Positions 36,845 through 49,900 of a stretch of DNA of 64,000 nucleotides are shown here, one piece after another. Where the stretch lies: NCBI GenBank assembly GCA_030268105.1, contig BSDZ01000009.1, forward strand, positions 2,245,501 to 2,309,500, written 5' to 3'. Both the position numbers and the translations under genes were made by a program. The stretch comes from Volvox africanus (Eukaryota > Chlorophyta > Chlorophyceae > Chlamydomonadales > Volvocaceae). The notes beneath the pieces were generated by a model. The model did no database searches. It was not told the DNA's origin and saw nothing but the letters and a program-made list of their open reading frames with translations. Position 1 is the stretch's first letter; each line of letters begins with the position of its first letter.

Positions 36845-37763
36845 TCGTTTGCTAACCTTAAAATCATGGTTCTGGCACACTTACAATGGAAAGGTTGGCA
36901 AATCGACAAACGGTACCGTTGACCCATGGGTCTGTGGGATGAAGTGGACTGGTCATTGCCCCCATGGGTCTGTGGGATGCTGCGAGATGTCTCACATTTG
37001 TGGCGCTATTCACGGGCAGGCCGCTGCCCCATCCTTGACAATGTCGTCTGCCTGTCCGGGTCCACAAACCATAGACAGAAATAAGCGGCACTATAACAAT
37101 GGCATTTCTCTCCTTTAGTTTCGACTGCGCAGTCCGGATGCGGTGCGAATAATCCAATAACGTAGCCCATCGCATCTTGGGGACTACGATGTACATATTC
37201 GTTGGGATGTTGGCGAAGACATGTCACGCCAAACATTTTTGGGCATTATGCGCGGGTGACCTTTCCCTCCTAAGACCGGGGCCAACGAAACGATACTCAG
37301 TGATGTTAGAGGCTCCGGGCAAGGGGTGTGGACACATCAAGATGGTACGATAGTGAGGCCTCGTGCAGATGTGAGTACGACATCCCCTGACCAAGGAAGC
37401 AGCATCATTCCTGCCATGATAACTCGGTGCAGTTTTGCCATGCGTGCATACTTGGTGAAAAAGGGTTCGGAAGGCAATCCGTTCTCTGTGGCCATCATCG
37501 ATGGGCTACGCTGAAGTGAGGACACAGCTTCTTGACATTATCCTCAAGGGGTTTGCAGGAAAGAAGGGCAATGAAAAATCCGCCCGGTGCTTCTAGTGCT
37601 GCAGCTGAGCTCCTGCAGTTGCTCCACATGGTCTCCTAAGTCGAGGGCGGTTATTTGCGGCTCCACGTACACCCGCTGCCTGCCTGATGTCACACATCTT
37701 AGGCAGGGAGTGACTGCAGCGTCCTATTAAACATAATTTCATACGGATCAACATCATCACTAC

Positions 37764-37795
<32 letters not shown>

Positions 37796-40700
37796 GCATT
37801 ATGAAGACCATGGCTTCAAAGGACATGGTCACAGACACTCAGGAGGAAGCCAGCCTCCTACTTGCAGCACGGGGGGGGGTATGTTGGCAGCGTGCGTCCA
37901 TGGCACGGTCCACGGCACGTGTCAACAAGTGCCACCACCGTGCACAGTGGCTCTGAATGGACTACAACTCGTGAAATGGAGCTAAATCCTCTTCTTCCTC
38001 AAACATCATCATTATCATTATCATCGTCGTCGTCGTCATCATGATCATCTGCCGTGCCTTAAACACATAGGATGAACCGATAGACCCCGACAGATGAACG
38101 GACGTACGGACGTCATCCCTGAAACCCTCCTCGACGTTCTCCGGAGAGAGATGTGGCAAAGAGGAGTTCTTAGGTGGGATACTGGAAATCGAGCAAAAAA
38201 AGCAAAAATTAAACGGACGAACAGCGTGCGTACACATCACCAACATATATATCTTTAAACATTGACAACCTGTGCAAAAAGTACTGATAGCGCGGGCGAG
38301 AAGCTATTGGTGCAAGCGGCCACGCACAGACGCTAGGAGCTGGAGGAGCCCCACCTGCAAGTCCTCCTTGTCCACCTCCAAGCCCCACCTTCATCAACCT
38401 GGTTCGCAAAGGATGGAGATGACAGATGACGGCGATGACGACCCTGGCTCCCGGGCTCGTTGGGAAATACCGTGAACATGGACCCTATAAACGTCGCCGG
38501 ACACATGTGGTCATGCGGGACGGACGCTCGCGACTGAGCCAACCGATTCAACAACAGGTGCACACGGACCCATGGGTCACACGTCGGCACCCTGAGTGTA
38601 TTCCCCATGCAGTATACACGCAGCGCGGCGTAACATGCCATGCCTGATACGGTACAATGATCTACGGTACTCGCACAATCCAGAGCTATGTTACGCGTAC
38701 AATGTGACATATGGAATGAAAAGCTGATCGGGCATTCGACGGCCTCAGTTCCACCTTGCAGCTCACCAACATTTACCTTATGCCTCAACACTCGGCAGCG
38801 ACCGGCAATTTGAACGATCCAACAGCAAGTTACCACTGTTAAAAGTGAGCCACGGTGCCATAGATAGGAAATAGTACAAAGATTGCATCTGCTTGTAGAG
38901 GCGTTCTGAGACATCGCACACAGCCACACGTTGGCCACATCAGAGGACGAACACGGCAACGGTAACGGGTTCCCACGCACCGTGTCCGATGTAAGTTTTG
39001 ACGAGTGACGAGGCAGATCGAGGTGATGCGATACACGACACGCGATCTTAGCGATACACAGACAACGTGAGCTAGCAGCTGGGTAAGTGGGACTTTTAAA
39101 AATTAGGCGGCGGCTGCTTCCTTCACGCGGCCTGAAGAAATGTCCTGCAGCAGCAGTAGCGCGCGTCAACCTCTTAGCAACGCCGTAAACTCATCAGGAC
39201 GATCGCAGACAACCCCCCACCTATCCAATATGCCCCGCCAAATCCCGAATGGCGTCCTCGACCCTCCGGATCATGACCACGTCATCCGAACCGCAACCAC
39301 AGTGGCCCCGTGCGCAATTACACAGCCGTTCAAATACCCCTCCATCCTGGACGAGAGACAGCACTAACATATTTGTCCTCAAGCTTGGAAAGGCGGCGTT
39401 GTTCCAACGCGCGCCAACACGCACGCTGAGATGAATGCAGCATAGCGTTTCGAGCAGCTGCCGCAGTCTGCATGACAACGGGGATCAAGGCCCCCGCCCG
39501 TCTTAAGCCCCCAACGCGCTGCCCTATCCAGTCACGAGATGTCTCCTGCTTGGGGCTCCCAACCGAGCTAAATCCCCGCGAGATGTCCCACGGCCCTCGC
39601 ACTTTTCTCCAAGATCAAATATGACCTTAAATGTTGACAGCTGGACCGTCAGCCTTAGTGCTCTTACGGTAATCCTTCGAGGAAGCCGTCCTCCTTAATT
39701 GTGGATATATGCTTGCAAATCCCCAAGCTGCGAGCCCAACCCGACCTTTCCTTCCTCAAGGAAACACGCAGCCAAACAAACCAAACACGTAGCCACCAGG
39801 AATCCCATTTCTGTCATACAACTATAGTATGCCAAGTACGTCACTTTGAACACAGAAAAGGACCCTGAACGTGCACGACACGCACATATACACGCAGGCA
39901 GGTAGATAGGCAGATACGTAGGCAGGCACATACACACACGCCCATGGCCTTGGTGGGCTTCTGGCCGCCGCAGTCCCAATGATCTCCGAACCGCGGAATG
40001 GAATATCGTGTACCTCACTATCTTGTTAGCGCTGTCTGTCAGCCGCAGCCGCCGGCAACTTACTCATGTTGGGCGCGGCGTACCCATATCGCTGTCGTAA
40101 CGAGGCCACGTTCCATTTATATCCCACGAATATAAAAATGCTCAATCTGTTAGTACTCCCTATTCTGCTAACTCGGGCAATCCAGCGCCGCGGCCCCCTC
40201 CGCCTGCAGCCCGCAACCACACGACAACGATCGCGTACAGACCTATGCATGTGCAGACACAATAACCAGCACAGAATCAAAAGCGAAGCACGTAGAAATC
40301 ACAAACAGCAGCATTATAATTTACCATAAACAAAGTCGAAGAAGCGCGGCGCATAGAAGCACCACCGCCTTTCCAGCAAAGCTCCAGTGCTAATCCTCCT
40401 GACCATCTGAGTCACAAAAGCCCCCGCCCATGCGGCGAGAGAGCTGGCTTCGACACTCCAAGCGGGGAAGGGCCGCCGAAGAAACAACCCGCCAAGGGAC
40501 GGCTTGGTCCCGCAATCGCAAGCGTGGTACAGCCGCATCGCCGGGTACCGTCGGCACTCCTGGGTGTCGATATGCAGCTGTTGTCTACGCGTCAACGGCT
40601 GCTGTAGCACACACGGGGCTCGGAAGGGCAGAGAAGTCAAGAGGCCCGCAAATGGCGAGGCCGCAACCACCAAACGTCACTTAAGCTAACGTGCAACCAT

Positions 40701-40975
40701 AACCGCCTTGGGTGTTTTATATTCCGGGCTGTTAGAGGGTCGTCGTCCTGCCGGCATCCGCTTATCACCACAGCAGGAAAACAGAACAATCTCTCCATGA
40801 TTCTTTATGTCACAACTAAATCTTTATGAACCACTTGCAGACCGTTAGCAGGAATACCCAAAACGCCATCGGCATTCACAGTCACACGCGCCATGTCATG
40901 AACCGGTGCCCCAGGGGGCAGCCTGTTGTTGCTGGCGATGAGATCACGTCCACATGAGCATCAGTGAGGTGACCT
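36845..40975. other. Gene-poor spacer, possible unresolved minus-strand exons
   Basis: No complete model is supported. Weak coding hints on the minus strand are a frame ending ...GALLERRWCFYAPRFFDFVYG with a good donor near 40324, and ...GLEVDKEDLQVGLLQLLASV followed by a stop near 38311. They could not be linked. Also present: a CAG run (37763-37796), GACCCATGGGTC palindromes at 36921 and 38567, and a near-duplicate CCATGGGTCTGTGGGAT at 36924 and 36962. Confidence 0.45.
37763..37796. repeat. (CAG)n microsatellite
   Basis: Nine uninterrupted CAG triplets followed by AAGCAGC, in the spacer 3' of the AAAP transporter. Confidence 0.9.
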
Positions 40976-43900
40976 CTATTGCTGCTGCTGCTGTTGATCG
41001 GACACTACCACCGCCACATGGGGCTGGTTACGTGACGCTGGGCCCCCTGACGGCGGGGCTGTTACGGCTCCCGCCGCTGCCCCCGCCCTTGCCGGGTGGT
41101 TACATGACGCCGGAGGCCCTGGCGGTGGCGCCGTCACCGCTGCCGCCACTGCCGGATGGTTACGTGACGCCGTGCCTGCAAGCGATGCCAGTGAGCTAGT
41201 GGGACGGTGCTGCAGAAAAGATAGCTGGGGATTCGGAACTGGCAGCCATTCCGAGATCATCCCCTCCGCCGCCGCCGCGTCGCGCATGTCCTTCAAGATC
41301 GTCACAATCTCCTCGAAGGTGGGTCTGAAGGCGGGAGAAGGGGTAAGAAGAACAATCCGCATCAACTGGTTAGGTAGCACCATAAACTCTGCCGTACCGT
41401 GAAAGTGGGAAAAGCAAAAAAGCCTGGGGATTACACAGTTGCGAGAAAATACTTAAAATAGTCTGTAAGCGTCCTGTCGATGTATGTGTGTATAAAAAGC
41501 AGTACTTCAGGAAAAGTACTTCAAGGCTGCGTTGATGCAGTTGGGTTGGCACGCTGAGGTCGGCTGTGTGACCGGGCGCGGCGGCGATAGCCGGCCTTGC
41601 AACGCTAAGTATGGGCATGCATGAGGAACGGTCTCTTGCCGCACAAGACGCAGCTTAGGGTCCGGCTGCGGCGAATGCGTACGGACGGATGACGGGGCCC
41701 GTCCGTAGCAACGGCTTCTACAATACCGCCATGAGTTTATGCGGCTGGGTCCGTTGTGTTCTTATATCCGTCCCGCACACCGCCTGGTATCCTACCCCAC
41801 CCTGGCCAACCCCACCCCGTCCCCAAATTCACCCAACCCATCCTACCTCACCCCATCTAACCCCATCCCATCTCGGAGCACCCTACCCCCCGCCTTCCCA
41901 TCCATCGCTATCTAACGCACACCAACACACCCGGTCCATTGCCGACCACCCCCAGCCCCAGCCCACCGCCGCCCCAAAAAACATTGCAGAATGCCGCAGG
42001 TGCCCACCCTTCTTCCCCGCCTACCTCTTCGCAGGATCAGCCGTCCAGCACCTGCGATTCCCACCAGCCGTTACCGTTGCCATCGCCACGAGAGGGAACA
42101 ACAGGCCGAGAGGTTAGAAGAACGACGTACGTGAAGACATGATGGCGCAGAGAATACCACCAAAAGTGTAACGGGTCGAAGACAGCAAACAGTAGGACGG
42201 ATTAGGGGTACTTGCACCTGAGACCCAGCGCCCAATATAGGAAAATGATTCTCTTGTCCCCCACAACCGTTTCACGTTTCACCCCACAAATGACATCTCA
42301 TTTGCTTCCACCCCTTTGTCCCACGCGGTGAGCACCGCCTTACACCACACCGTACCTTTCCGCAAGCTGGCGGTATGCTGCGGGTGCGTGAGGTGGGAAG
42401 ACCGGCCTCCAGCCCTCCAGCGCGACCTGCAACACACACACACACACATAGGAGGCGGTACGATTAAGGCAGTTACGACTAAGGCAGCTCCGATGGACCA
42501 TGCGGCGTTAGTACCCACCTACCCAGTACATGCAACTTCCTTGAAGGCTTCAGATCGGAGCGGTAGCGGCAGCTATCGATAGGGCCGACGGACGTGGGTT
42601 CGGAAGCAGCTGTAGCACACGCATGTTTATCAAGTGGCTCCCGGCAGCAGTGCATGTGTTGTTTGACATGGGCACCTCCACACTGGAACGATGTAGTCGT
42701 AGAGCGATATAGGGGTCCCCCCTCCCTCCCTCCCCCCCTCCCGTCCCCCCATCATTACCAGCGTTTCGATGTTCCCCTCCCTCCCTCCCTCCCTCCCTCC
42801 CTCCCTCCCTCCCTCCCTCCCTCCCTCCCTCCCTCCCTCCCTCCCTCCCTCCCTCCCTCCCTCCCTCCCTCCCTCCCTCCCTCCCTCCCTCCCTCCCTCC
42901 CTCCCTCCCTCCCTCCCTCCCTCCCTCCCTCCCTCCCTCCCTCCCTCCCTCCCTCCCTCCCTCCCTCCCTCCCTCCCTCCCTCCCTCCCTCCCTCCCTCC
43001 CTCCCTCCCTCCCTCCCTCCCTCCCTCCCTCCCTCCCTCCCTCCCTCCCTCCCTCCCTCCCTCCCTCCCTCCCTCCCTCCCTCCCTCCCTCCCTCCCTCC
43101 CTCCCTCCCTCCCTCCCTCCCTCCCTCCCTCCCTCCCTCCCTCCCTCCCTCCCTCCCTCCCTCCCTCCCTCCCTCCCTCCCTCCCTCCCTCCCTCCCTCC
43201 CTCCCTCCCTCCCTCCCTCCCTCCCTCCCTCCCTCCCTCCCTCCCTCCCTCCCTCCCTCCCTCCCTCCCTCCCTCCCTCCCTCCCTCCCTCCCTCCCTCC
43301 CTCCCTCCCTCCCTCCCTCCCTCCCTCCCTCCCTCCCTCCCTCCCTCCCTCCCTCCCTCCCTCCCTCCCTCCCTCCCTCCCTCCCTCCCTCCCTCCCTCC
43401 CTCCCTCCCTCCCTCCCTCCCTCCCTCCCTCCCTCCCTCCCTCCCTCCCTCCCTCCCTCCCTCCCTCCCTCCCTTGGCCTCCTCCTCCCCCCTTTCTCTT
43501 TTTAGACGCCAGCCATCATCCGACCTTCACGCTTAGTTCTCGTTCCTTCAGTACAAGCACCAGGATTCGTTTCATTTGTTTGACCATCCCCTCTTTCTCT
43601 CTATCTCAGGATGGGACACGCACACGCACACCGGTACCCTACCAAGCGCCTACCCACCCTGGCTGGCAGCAACGCACGAGGCATGCCCTCCCAGGCGCGC
43701 TCCCCCGAGAAGAGCTCAAAGAGCAACACGCCGTACGCGTAGACGTCGTTAGCCTTGCTGACGTGCCCGCACAGTAACAACTCTGTGGCAAGTGCAGCGC
43801 GATGTCCAAGCGGCCGCAGGAGTTAAAGAAACCCTCAACACCCGCAAAGAGTTTCCTTCCATGGAAAAATGTACGTGTTCGTGTGCGTGTCACATGTCAC

Positions 43901-46900
43901 ATGGAAACCCACTCACTCAGTTCTTCGCGTGAAAGATAAGGGGGAAGGGACAGGTAGGTCAAAGCGAGGGAGGTCGGTAACTTGCCGCCGGTAAGAAGAA
44001 AATTAGCTAGGAAGCGCCACGTTTAGTGTGCAAACACGGGTTGGGGGACAACAGCGGCGAGCGATGCGCTGATGTGACGTTACCACGGTATTGCAGACTC
44101 AATCGTTTACAGCCGCCTGAAACGAGAGGTGAAAGGTAAAGGAGGGTTCCATGCAATCTCGAGTCCGTGCATGCACTGCGCAAGGGCACAAGCAAAAGTG
44201 CCTGTTAACCGTGCCACGCATCCGACACACATACCTGGTGACATGTGGGACAGCGAGCCAGCGGCAGTGGTAGCGCTGATGTGGCTGTCCGTATTAGAGG
44301 CCGACAGCATCGTGCTCAGTCCAAAGTCTGAGACCTGCGGATGCAGACACGATGTAGGCACGAAGATCACAGGTACGGCATTTAAGCGAGTCGTCGCGCC
44401 TCTGCCTCCAACCCGTGGTTGTTTTCGGAGACAGCAGTCCCCAGGCTGGGCAACATATCTCAGCGGTGAGCCTCATTGGGGGAAGTTATGGTTGGAAGTT
44501 GTGCAGCGGTGTTCAATGGAAAGAACAGAGCGCAGGGACAAACGTGTTTTTGCTTCACCTTGGCGCACAGCCCCAGTCGAGGACATCGCTCCATAGAATC
44601 CACGCTGGAGGCCCGAAAGAGCTCGCTGGGGGTGCTGACGGGGCCGGCGGCACCCGCTGGCGGCGCCAACGACGACGGTGTCGTACCGCCACAGTGGCTC
44701 ATTGTGTCCATCGCTCGCCCGGCGGCTTCCAAGGGGTCTGACACCACAATCTGCTTTAAGAGCACGTTGCTCGCCTTGACATCCCTGCTCGGCACGGCAC
44801 GTGGTGGAAAGGAAAGGAAAGGAAATATGCTTGCGTGCAAACACGCTGGGTAATCCAAAACGCTCGAAGGGCAGGTAAGCAGGTAAGCAAATGGGGCGAA
44901 GGCAGTGGAGCTGCAACAGCCAAACGCAACAGGGAGGCCAAGGCCCTCCAAGTTGGGGCCCGGGTGGACCGGGACATGAACGCACAGCCATCCCAACTTC
45001 ATTTCCCATGTTTAACACACAAACACGCACAAATCAAGCTTAATGCTGTAATTCACAGACAACGCCATAGAATTTTAAGATAACCTATGACAGTTCGTTT
45101 GACTCCTGACTTGCGGAGGCGACCGCCTACATCCCGGTGGATTCCGCCCCGCCGTCAGCGCTGCCAGTGTCACGACCTCCCCGTATCCATATGACGCGCC
45201 ATCCTTAGGTTCTTCGTTCTTCCTCACCCGTGCACAACGCCGTGCGCATGTAAGTGCAGCAAGCCACTTGCCACATCCGCCGCCACCACCAGCATAAGCC
45301 CGTACCGAATGGCCGGCTGCGGCGGCTGCGGACCGCTCGTGTCTGACGAAGGGGCTCCGGAGCTCACCGGCCGGTGAAAGTTAGCATGGCTGCTCGCACT
45401 GGTGGTGATGCTTCGCGCCATTGCCGAAGGTGGCGGGATTGGTACGTGCACGGGTGCCGCCGCCACCGCGGCGGCCAGCCGCACCATCGGCGGCGCCACC
45501 AGTGTCTCATCGCTGGATTGCAACTTGACGACTGCAGCCCCAGCCTGAGGTTGCTGTGGCGCCACCGCCGCGCCGGAGCCCAGGTACTCCGCCAGCTCAC
45601 GTGTATTCAAAGCCATCATGTTGCTACTGCTAACGTAGTCAGCCAGCATTTTGGCGTAACCACCAGCGGCGGGGTCCACGCATGCTGCTACTGCCGCCGC
45701 TGCCTGCTGCATCAGGTACATCATCGCCATTCTGTCCGCTGCCGCCGCGGCCGCAGCATTATCTGCAGCGCTGGCACCAGCTCCAAAGGCATTACTGAAA
45801 GACGATACGAAGGACGTGGCAGCTGTTGGCGCGCCCGCTAGCGTGTTAAAGATATTGAGCGGCGTCCCTAGTCCAGCGTTGGAGAGCGGCTGCAATGCAC
45901 CGGGATCCACACCAGCGGCGGCACTGCCATTGTTGCCGAATTCTTCACCCCCTTGGCCGTCCTCCGCTGCCGGCAGGATCACTTCAAAGGCACCATGCGT
46001 GAAGTCCGGTTCGTATGAATCTAGTTTTGGGAATACACTTGAGTTGAGGTCAGATGCGTCAATGGTACCGGTTCGCTTTCGATGGCCCCGACGACCCACA
46101 CCATCACCGTTGTCCGCGCCGCCTCCTTCCACAGCAACCCCAATCCCGACACCAGGATTTCCACCGCCGTTACCACCTCCACGGCTGCAGCCCTGCGGCA
46201 GCGGCAGCGCTGGTGACGTGCCCCCGGTATTCACTGCCGTACTCTGGCCGCTATGCTTGTCCGGTGTATTGGCAGGTGGTACGGAATCGTTGCATCGCCT
46301 AAGGGCAGCAACCAGGTTCGCGATGGCAGTTGAGTCGCCCTGTGGCAGCGTTTCCGGCCCCGTCGCCCCCGTGGCGGCGGCCCGTGGCGCCGCCGCCGCC
46401 GTCCCCGCTGCGGTCGTCGGTGACGGTTGATTCCGTACTTGCTGGTGCTGTGTCAGCTGTACCTGCTGCACTCTGCCCGCTTGGCCCGCGGTCGCCGCAT
46501 GACCCGCCGCTTGGATTGCCCTCCGCCAGTCCCAGGGCCATGGGCGGCCCTGGTGGAACAGGCCTTTGTCCAGAGCCTCCCGGAGGGAGCCTCCATCGCA
46601 ATACCTGCAGCATCCGACAAAATGAGCATATCAGCATTAGCGTTGCATCATTATAACTGAACCCATAAAAGTCCCTCACTCTGAAATCGCCACCTGATCC
46701 GAATCCCCTCCGAGCCTCTCCCGACAGGCTTCCGAACGCCGTGGCCCCATATCCCGGACTCACTCTAGCACCAGCAACAGCTCGTGGCCGTGGTCCTCGC
46801 CGCAGCCTTCCGCATCTGATTCGCCCCCGCCACCGGCCTCGTCGCCAGCCCCCTCACCTGCAGGGAGTCCCCCCCATCGCCTGAGAATCCGGCGGGCACT

Positions 46901-49900
46901 GCAATGCTTCCAATTTGAGGCCCCCTTAAAGACAGCCGGTCAAGCAGAAGGTCCTCGAAAGCGGGGTCTGTGGAGGCTCAACCCCGCATCCCCGCAGTCC
47001 CTATCGGTGGCAGAATCTCACAGGAGACTGCAACATTAAACGGCTCCGAAAGCTGTAACAATGGGCCTAGATGGTATATAACGGATCTGCGTGCCGCACA
47101 CCTGCACCGCACTCCTCTGGTTCCTCCAGGATTGGAAGGGACTTACGACCGTGCTTACTGCGGCGGTGGACAGAGACGGCGCCATTTCCGGCGCCAACCA
47201 ACCCCATCCGGAGGGGGAGGTAAGGGAGGAAACAGCAGAGAAGGCAGGAAAGGAGTCAAGTCATCTCTAGCCTTTTAGAGATGAGAGGGAAGTCGAGGTG
47301 AGGGTACGCCACGAAGAATTCACGGGCGTCCAATGCACGAAACACGGGAAGCGCGATCAAGACCGGAGCCCTGCCTCCATGGCCTCCTTGCCCTTTTGAC
47401 CAGTCCCAACGCCGTTTACACGGGCATTCCGCCCTGCAACAGGGACCACTTCACTCCCTCTCACTGGCCGCTTCAACCGCTCCGAGCTGCCCTGGCCCTC
47501 CACTCACACGACGGTACGGCCAACGGTGTCCTTTATTGGCCGGAAGCTGTAGCAGTAGGTCTGTACGATAGCGGGGTGGTTGATGGCTGAAGAGATGGCG
47601 GCCTCCATGACGGCCATGTGACGACGACGCGCGTCGCCGCTCAGCGAGGGGGGCAGTACCTGCGCCTTCAGCGCCACCAGCGTGCCGTGCCAAATGCCTG
47701 ACCGGGAAGAAGGTGAAGGAACGCAGCGGTGCGCGTACGGTGTGTACATGTGGCGTGCATACGAGCCAAGGAATAAAGAGCAAGGAAGGCAAGCTCGATG
47801 GGAGTGTGTGGGAGCGAGGCGAGGACAGGGCTTTTGATGGGACGGATTGGAATTAGGTCAATACGAGGAAGAGGGAGAACAGAGAAGCTATGCTCGGGCT
47901 ATGCTCTCGGAATTCCGATAGCTGGGAGACGCACACCAGGCCTTACCTTAACCTGGCCCTCCCGGCCGCCGACCCACCCATCCATCGCAGATGAGTTAGG
48001 GTCTCGCCGAGTTTCCCCTGAGTAAACCCTAAAAGCCACCAGTATTTCGGTCTTCAGGAAAGGCTAAGTATTGGAACATAAAGTCTCTCACAGTGAAGCC
48101 CGATAATTATAAGCCGCTCCTTCGTCTGCCGGCCTTAGGGACTTACCCTTGTACACCTTCCCAAAGCTCCCCTGCAGCAGACGGGGAGTGGAGAGGGAGT
48201 GCCTGGTGAGAAATGTGTATGTGTATGCGTATGCGTATGCGTACGCGTATGCGTCTGTGTATGTGTATGTGAATGTGAGGCGATCGGAAACATAAACACA
48301 AGGACGAACCAGCCGACACGGTGCGCAGCTCATCAAATATTGCCGGGCATCATCAATATTCCCGAACCCCCCCATCTCACATGTGTTGTGGAGTGCCGTG
48401 TTTCTTATCCACCCAGCCTTTGGCTGCTCGTATTTCTCTCCCCGTAAGCTGGCCCAGCCACCAGCCCACCACCCGCCGGTTGCATTTGAACCCCAGAACC
48501 CACCTGTCCCAGCAGCTGCAGCACCTTCACATCTAGCGGTGCCGACCTTCCCGCCCGCCCTTTGGCAGCATTAGCAAGCAAATGTATCCGGGCCACCTCC
48601 ACCTCGCCCATACCTGTGCGGAAAAGAGGGTAGCGCTGGGAGGGTAACGCTAGGGCACGGAGTGTTATGGGAGGTACGAAAGCAAAGGACCGATCACAGG
48701 GCCCGGCTGGCAAATAAGCAAAAACTTGAGGCCAGGACAAGCAATGGACTTAGGAACCCAGGGATAGGCCGGCTATCAGGCTGGTTCCAGACCGTCTTTT
48801 CCTCGTGCCCCTGAAAAGTCAAAAGGATCAGCTGTTCACTCTCATAACGTTAAGTATCGCTAACGCCCCCCCAGCAGGCCCAGGGCTGAGGTCGGATTCC
48901 TGGAACTCAAGACATCTGCATCCAGCTTCCCCCAACGTGAGGACCCCGTCTGCTGCCCTAAAGACCCCCTCTGCTGTCCCAAGTACCGCCAGCCCCGCCA
49001 CTCCGCAAAGCATCCATCTATCTCAGACAGGTCCTCGTGATCCACTGCCAGTGAAAATGCTCGCCTCGGCGGGCCGTACCTGCACTGTCTGGCCCCTCGC
49101 TGCCTCCACCCATCTTCTGACCAACGCAAGTGATCGATGAACCCTCAATCGTCACGCCGCTGCTGCTGTTGCTGCCGTTGGTGATGCTGCCGGTTACGCT
49201 CGTGCTACCTGCCGTCGTTGGCAATGTCAGGCCGCCTTTGCCGCCGCCGTCACGGCTGAAGTTGCCAGCCACGTTGCCATCGGCAGCCATTCCCCCATGC
49301 GAATCCGTTCCACCGCTAGCACCGGCGGCGGCCGTGGCAAGGCCGCCGGCCCCGCTTGCTGCGCCCGCTCCAGGCACGGTGAGCTTCAGACGGGACGCCT
49401 GGAAGCCGCCCTCGCCGCTGTCCTTCTCGAGATCTTCTGATCGCGGCGATGACATGCCCTCCGAAAAAGTGCTGAGCGCGGCTTTGGCACGGGTGGACGG
49501 GACGCCGTTCAGTGTGGCCTCCCGCCGGTGCCTCCAGTGTGCACGGGCGAATACGACGATAAGGACGACTGCAAGGAACAGTGCACCTGCGAGCATACGT
49601 GAGGTATGCGGCAAAGTCCGAAACGCACCACTAAGGCCACTCTTAGATGTCTTGAAAGAACCCCAGACGCGTGCCTACCCAAAGCGTCCGGACCCAGCAT
49701 CCATCGCCCTCACCGTCGCCTGCGACGAGTTAGTGCTTGCCCGTTTTTGAAGCATAACATATTCCAAATACATACATGACATGTCGCATCGGCCAGTCCC
49801 CTGTATTAAGCCCTTGCATGACGTTCCAGTCCCAGTCCCCCACCAGAACCCGAACCCTCATCCCTCGCTTGGTTACGGCACCCACCTCCCAGCCCCACGC

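Noticed and set aside
38333..39169. 278-codon minus-strand ORF
   Set aside because: Composition is mixed with many Cys/His/Arg, no conserved motif and no linked exons; probably a chance open frame.
42594..43536. PSLP-repeat ORFs of about 300 and 255 codons
   Set aside because: They are translations of the (CCCT)n array in a receptor kinase intron.
45374..46430. Long plus-strand ORFs opposite receptor kinase exon 10
   Set aside because: They are shadows of the GC-rich low-complexity kinase insert.
48828..49129. Possible extra exon of the receptor kinase (EDLSEIDGCFAEW...)
   Set aside because: Exons 5 and 6 already join in phase without it, and the frame does not fit between them.
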